NCBI GenBank assembly: GCA_021200415.1
Contig: JAJQGO010000011.1
Location: 1 to 64,000 of the forward strand
DNA: 64,000 nucleotides
Origin: Ruminococcus sp.
Lineage (GTDB): Bacteria > Bacillota > Clostridia > Oscillospirales > Ruminococcaceae
Reading direction: 5' to 3'
The notes beneath the pieces were generated by a model. The model saw nothing but the letters and a program-made list of their open reading frames with translations. It made no database searches and was not told the DNA's origin. Of this stretch, positions 60,379 to 64,000 are shown piece by piece; the first letter of the stretch is position 1; each line of letters opens with the position of its first letter. The translations under genes were made by a program, and so were the position numbers.

Positions 60379-63300
60379 GTGATAGAATTTATAACAGGTG
60401 CTGCCGGAAGCGGCAAGTCAACGGAAATGATAAAAAATATAGACTCTTTGTCAGAAATGGGCAAGGATATTTGTATAATAGTCCCTGAACAATTTTCCTA
60501 CGAATTTGACAAAAATCTTTACAGGATTATTGGTGCTAAAAAGTTCAATAAGCTTTTTTCGCTTAGCTTTACAAGTATTGCAAGAGAGCTTTTTCAGATG
60601 TACGGCGACAGCAAGAGAAACGGCAGATACGCTGACGAAACGGCAAGAATGATTCTGATATATCAGGCTATTGCGGCTATGCGAGGAAATCCGCAGTCTA
60701 AAAGATTTTTCGAAAGACAGCTTTCCCATACGGGCTTTGCCGAGGAAATACTCAGGCTTATTTCTGAAATGAAAATGTCGGGGATTACCCCTCAGAAGCT
60801 GATGGAAAAATCCCTGCTTACCGATAAAAAACTGATGGATAAGATAAATGATTTCAGCCTTATTTATCTGAACTACGAACACCTTATGACTGAATACGGC
60901 TTCAAGGACAGCTGGGACGACATCAAGGAGGCTGCAAGGATAGCCAATTTAAATCAATACTTCCGCGGAAAAAATGTCTTTTTAGATGAATTTGAAAGCT
61001 TTACCGGCGATCAGATTGAATTTATCAGGGTTATAATATCTTCAGCTGATAATGTATATATAACTCTCCGGACGGATGATGTAAACGCGGGAGAATTCAC
61101 GTTATTTGAAACCGTTAACAATACATATCGTCATCTTGCGCAGATATGCCGCGAATTGAACAAGGAATACAAAATTATCAAATGCGGCGGCAGCTATCGC
61201 TTTCGCAGCCCCGATATTGCTTATCTCAGCGAAAACATTCTGCGTGACAGCAGGAAGGAAATATCTGAAATTCCCAAGGCTGAAAATATCAAAATATTTG
61301 AAGCTAAGGATTACTACAGCGAATGCGAATATGTCTGCGCTTCAATAAAGCGTCTCGTTTACAGCGATAAATCAATGAAATTCAGCGATATTGCTGTAAT
61401 TTCAAATAATATCGAGGAATACTCGGAGGTTCTCAAAGCGGCTTTTGAACGTTATGATATACCGTATTTTTTAAGCGTGGAGAAGCCGGTTCTGCACACC
61501 TCAATTATGATTTTTTTCTCAACGCTGCTAAATATCATATCGAGAAGAAAATACAGCTCGGAGCAGCTTTTCAGATTTATGAAATGCGGGCTGCTTGACG
61601 TATCGCTTATTGAGGTTTCCTTAATCGAAAACTATTGCTATAAATGGAGCATTGACGGAGATACATGGACTGAAGAATTTACAGCTCCTGACGACGATCT
61701 GGAACGTCTCGAGCAAATCAGGCGCAGCATAATAGCTCCGCTTGAGAAGCTGAAAAAAAGCTTAGCCGGAAAAAATAACGCAGCTCAGTTTTGCCGCCTT
61801 ATTTATGATTATATCGCCGGCTGCGGAGCTGAAAAAAATATATCAAGAGCTATGGGCAGGCTCATAAAGGAAAACAAGGATTACGAAGCGTCGGAGCTTA
61901 AAAAACTCTGGTCGTGCCTGATTGATATTCTTGACAGCGTATCCGAAACGCTCAGGGATTCAGAAATTTCCTTTAACGAATTTAAACGTATTGTTAATTC
62001 TCTTATCGGAATGATTACCTATTCCGTACCACCGCAGACGCTTGACAGCGTTACTGCCGCATCGGCAGGAACAGCAAGATTGATGCAGCCGCGCGTTGTT
62101 TTTGTAATGGGCGCAAACGACGGAAATTTTCCCAATACCGTTTCATCTCACGGCATATTTTCAGATGCCGATAAACAAAAGCTTGCGGATAACGGCATTG
62201 AAATTTCCCGAAGTATGCCCGAGCTGATTGCATTCGAAAGACTTGTAGTTTACAAAGCACTGTCTGCGTCCTCGGAAAAATTGTATATAACATATTCGCT
62301 TTCGGATTTATCGGGGCAGTCGAAATATTCTGCGCCTGTTATTGATTCGATAATAGGATTATTCAACGACAGCCAGATACGTCGGACGGAATCGCAGATT
62401 GAACCGGATTATTACGCTGTTACCATGAAATCGGCGTATTATCATTATATGCAGGACAGAAAGCTTAATAATACCTCCATAAATTCAATTAAGCAGATAT
62501 TGATTAACGATGCGGATTACAGCCGAAAGCTGTCGTATGTTATGAGCAGCGGCAGGACTAAGGGAAATTATCATATAGATACATCTCTTGTGGAAAAATT
62601 GAAGAGCTTTGAACCCATGAAAATTTCGCCGTCCTCATTTGAGCTGTACAACAAATGCCATTTCAGCTATTTTTGTCAGGAATGTCTGAGATTGATACTT
62701 CGTGAAAAAATTGATATTGATGTGCGCTATACGGGTAATATAATTCACAGCTGCTTTTATAATATAATTTCATCCCGCAAAAAGGAGGACTTTATCCGAC
62801 TTTCCTACGAGGAGCTTCAGAAGGAAATTTCAACGTCCGCTGAAAAATATCTTGAAGAAAATATGGGCGGAGAATTTTCAAAAAATCCCCGTTTTGAGCT
62901 TGAATTTAACAAGTTGTCCGAAAGGCTTGTAAGAGTTTTTGTTCATACTCAGCAGGAATTTATGGCTTCAAGCTTTGAACCTCATTTGTTTGAGATAAAT
63001 CTCCGTGACGAGCAAAATGACAATTCCCTTTCGATTCAATTCGGAAACGGAAAGACCTTGAGCTTCGGAGGCATAATCGACCGTGCTGACACCTGTATTA
63101 TCAACGATGAAAAATATGTAAGAATAATAGACTACAAAAGCAGCAAAAAAACAATTGATGAATATACTCTCAGCAATGGAATAAATATGCAGATGCTTTT
63201 GTATTTATTCGCCATTACTCAGGACGGAAATATCTTTTCGGGATATAAGCCTGCTGGCATTTTGTATTCTCCCGTGTCAATTAAATCAATTGAAGCTGAG

Positions 63301-63738
63301 GACAGAAAAGACAATTCCGAAAATCAAAAGAATATTGATTCCAATCTGAAAACAAGCGGACTGCTGCTCGGCGAGAGAGATGTTCTTGAGGCTATGGAGC
63401 ATGATTTATCAGGAAAATATATTCCCGCAAAGCTTAACAAGGGGAATCAGATTGATGAGAATTCAAGCTGCATTTCCGATAAAGCCTTTGATAAATTGGA
63501 AAGGTACACCTACAAAAAGCTTGTTGAAATGGCAAATTCCGTGTACAGCGGAGATGCTGACGCAAATCCCCTTATTCTGAATCAAAACAGTATTCCCTGC
63601 AATTACTGCGCATATGCGGATATATGCGGAAACACACCGATTACAAGATACAGGGATAAAAGCAGCTCTGACACTTCCGAGGCAATAGAAATACTCAGCG
63701 ACAAAATGAAGGAGAGTGATACAAATGGCGTGGACTAA
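60379..63738 (+). CDS. addB: ATP-dependent helicase/nuclease subunit AddB
   Basis: About 1119 aa. AddB of the AddAB helicase-nuclease, which processes double-strand breaks for RecA. The N-terminal Walker A is GAAGSGKSTEM. The C-terminal RecB-type nuclease domain contains GGIIDRADTC and RIIDYKSSKK. Four Cys of the iron-sulfur staple lie in NKCHFSYFCQ and IPCNYCAYADICG. The frame is open from 60358, but GGGAGGA is placed for the GTG at 60379. It overlaps addA by 14 bp. Confidence 0.95.
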   Translation: MIEFITGAAGSGKSTEMIKNIDSLSEMGKDICIIVPEQFSYEFDKNLYRIIGAKKFNKLFSLSFTSIARELFQMYGDSKRNGRYADETARMILIYQAIAAMRGNPQSKRFFERQLSHTGFAEEILRLISEMKMSGITPQKLMEKSLLTDKKLMDKINDFSLIYLNYEHLMTEYGFKDSWDDIKEAARIANLNQYFRGKNVFLDEFESFTGDQIEFIRVIISSADNVYITLRTDDVNAGEFTLFETVNNTYRHLAQICRELNKEYKIIKCGGSYRFRSPDIAYLSENILRDSRKEISEIPKAENIKIFEAKDYYSECEYVCASIKRLVYSDKSMKFSDIAVISNNIEEYSEVLKAAFERYDIPYFLSVEKPVLHTSIMIFFSTLLNIISRRKYSSEQLFRFMKCGLLDVSLIEVSLIENYCYKWSIDGDTWTEEFTAPDDDLERLEQIRRSIIAPLEKLKKSLAGKNNAAQFCRLIYDYIAGCGAEKNISRAMGRLIKENKDYEASELKKLWSCLIDILDSVSETLRDSEISFNEFKRIVNSLIGMITYSVPPQTLDSVTAASAGTARLMQPRVVFVMGANDGNFPNTVSSHGIFSDADKQKLADNGIEISRSMPELIAFERLVVYKALSASSEKLYITYSLSDLSGQSKYSAPVIDSIIGLFNDSQIRRTESQIEPDYYAVTMKSAYYHYMQDRKLNNTSINSIKQILINDADYSRKLSYVMSSGRTKGNYHIDTSLVEKLKSFEPMKISPSSFELYNKCHFSYFCQECLRLILREKIDIDVRYTGNIIHSCFYNIISSRKKEDFIRLSYEELQKEISTSAEKYLEENMGGEFSKNPRFELEFNKLSERLVRVFVHTQQEFMASSFEPHLFEINLRDEQNDNSLSIQFGNGKTLSFGGIIDRADTCIINDEKYVRIIDYKSSKKTIDEYTLSNGINMQMLLYLFAITQDGNIFSGYKPAGILYSPVSIKSIEAEDRKDNSENQKNIDSNLKTSGLLLGERDVLEAMEHDLSGKYIPAKLNKGNQIDENSSCISDKAFDKLERYTYKKLVEMANSVYSGDADANPLILNQNSIPCNYCAYADICGNTPITRYRDKSSSDTSEAIEILSDKMKESDTNGVD

Positions 63739-64000
63739 GCAGCAGGAAAATGCAATAAAAATCAGAAATTCATCTGTAATAGTTTCGGCAGCTGCAGGAA
63801 GCGGAAAAACAGCCGTACTTACAGAGCGTCTTGGGCAGCTTATTTCTGATGAGGAGGCGCAGATACGTGCCGACAGGATAATTGTTGTAACCTTTACAAA
63901 CGATGCGGCATCGGAGCTGAGAAAGCGTCTTGATTCTAAGCTGCACGAGATGATTTCCAATAACCCGACAAGCAGGTATCTTTTAAAACAGCAGACGCTC
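63725..64000 (+). CDS. addA: ATP-dependent helicase/nuclease subunit AddA (5' part)
   Basis: The first 92 codons of AddA, cut by the window end. It begins MAWTKQQENAIKIRNSSV. The UvrD-type Walker A is SAAAGSGKTAVLTERL, and motif Ia is IIVVTFTNDAASELRKRL. The start is the ATG at 63725, 11 nt after GGAG and inside the end of addB, as usual for addBA. The helicase motor and second nuclease domain lie beyond the window. Confidence 0.95.
   Translation, partial: MAWTKQQENAIKIRNSSVIVSAAAGSGKTAVLTERLGQLISDEEAQIRADRIIVVTFTNDAASELRKRLDSKLHEMISNNPTSRYLLKQQTL

Noticed and set aside
1-64000. CRISPR arrays, prophage, rRNA operon or replication origin
   Set aside because: No regularly spaced identical repeats, phage structural genes, rRNA sequence or DnaA-box cluster were seen. 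The gyrase-like genes here are topoisomerase IV type and do not mark an origin.

Overview
The window reads as a chromosomal segment of an anaerobic, fibre-degrading Gram-positive gut or rumen bacterium, most likely a Ruminococcus close to R. flavefaciens (Oscillospirales). The evidence is Firmicute-type Shine-Dalgarno sites and promoters, a cellulosomal GH9 cellulase carrying a CBM3c and a Ruminococcus-style type I dockerin, a reverse rubrerythrin, Rex, AddAB, ThyX, the GGGtGRT protein and an apparent succinate-forming gene set. R. flavefaciens-type organisms make succinate as a main product. The species is inferred, not proven.

Layout. 1-1.4 kb: a remnant of a large serine recombinase and a lipoprotein. 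1.5-6 kb: iron alcohol dehydrogenase, rubrerythrin, a small NrdD-tail-like protein divergent from a Crp/Fnr regulator, UppP and a hotdog thioesterase. 6.2-10.2 kb: acn-icd-rex operon with a good Rex operator on its promoter. 10.6-22.1 kb: one uninterrupted operon of 11 genes, fumC-hdrB-hdrC-hdrA-flxD-flxC-flxB-flxA-frdB-frdA-transporter, closed by two tandem terminators. 22.4-29.8 kb: TrpR-like regulator, GH9 cellulase, lon-ysxC-lysA. 29.9-35.2 kb: TetR regulator, TraX-like protein, tRNA-Ser, glgA, a D-LDH-like gene, a HAD phosphatase and a small unknown protein.

35.2-43.5 kb (minus strand) is a polyamine operon, speD-speA-speE-speB-casdh-nspC followed by an ABC-F ATPase. It has a leader of about 330 nt ending in an intrinsic terminator just before speD. 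43.7-45.1 kb is a GH1 beta-glucosidase. 45.2-51.5 kb (minus) holds the GGGtGRT/NifU-like pair and topoisomerase IV-type parE-parC. 51.6-52.5 kb has tRNA-Leu and a VTT-domain membrane protein. 52.5-59.0 kb (minus) has rluA-like, then thyX-DUF2156-DJ-1-FTHF cycloligase-mltG-U32 peptidase. 59.3-64 kb has a GH25 lysozyme with a poly-threonine linker, then addB and the start of addA.

How it fits together. Aconitase and NADP-isocitrate dehydrogenase make the oxidative branch to 2-oxoglutarate, under Rex. Fumarase plus a soluble FrdAB-like pair make the reductive branch to succinate. The FrdAB-like pair is embedded with a complete HdrABC-FlxABCD set, which in other anaerobes oxidises NADH and is thought to bifurcate electrons. 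The most interesting proposal here is therefore a cytosolic, probably electron-bifurcating NADH:fumarate reductase with a linked AspT/SucE-type exporter. A family of short palindromic repeats (core GGCAA[C/T]ACCGCA) is scattered through untranslated regions, including the rubrerythrin and speD leaders.
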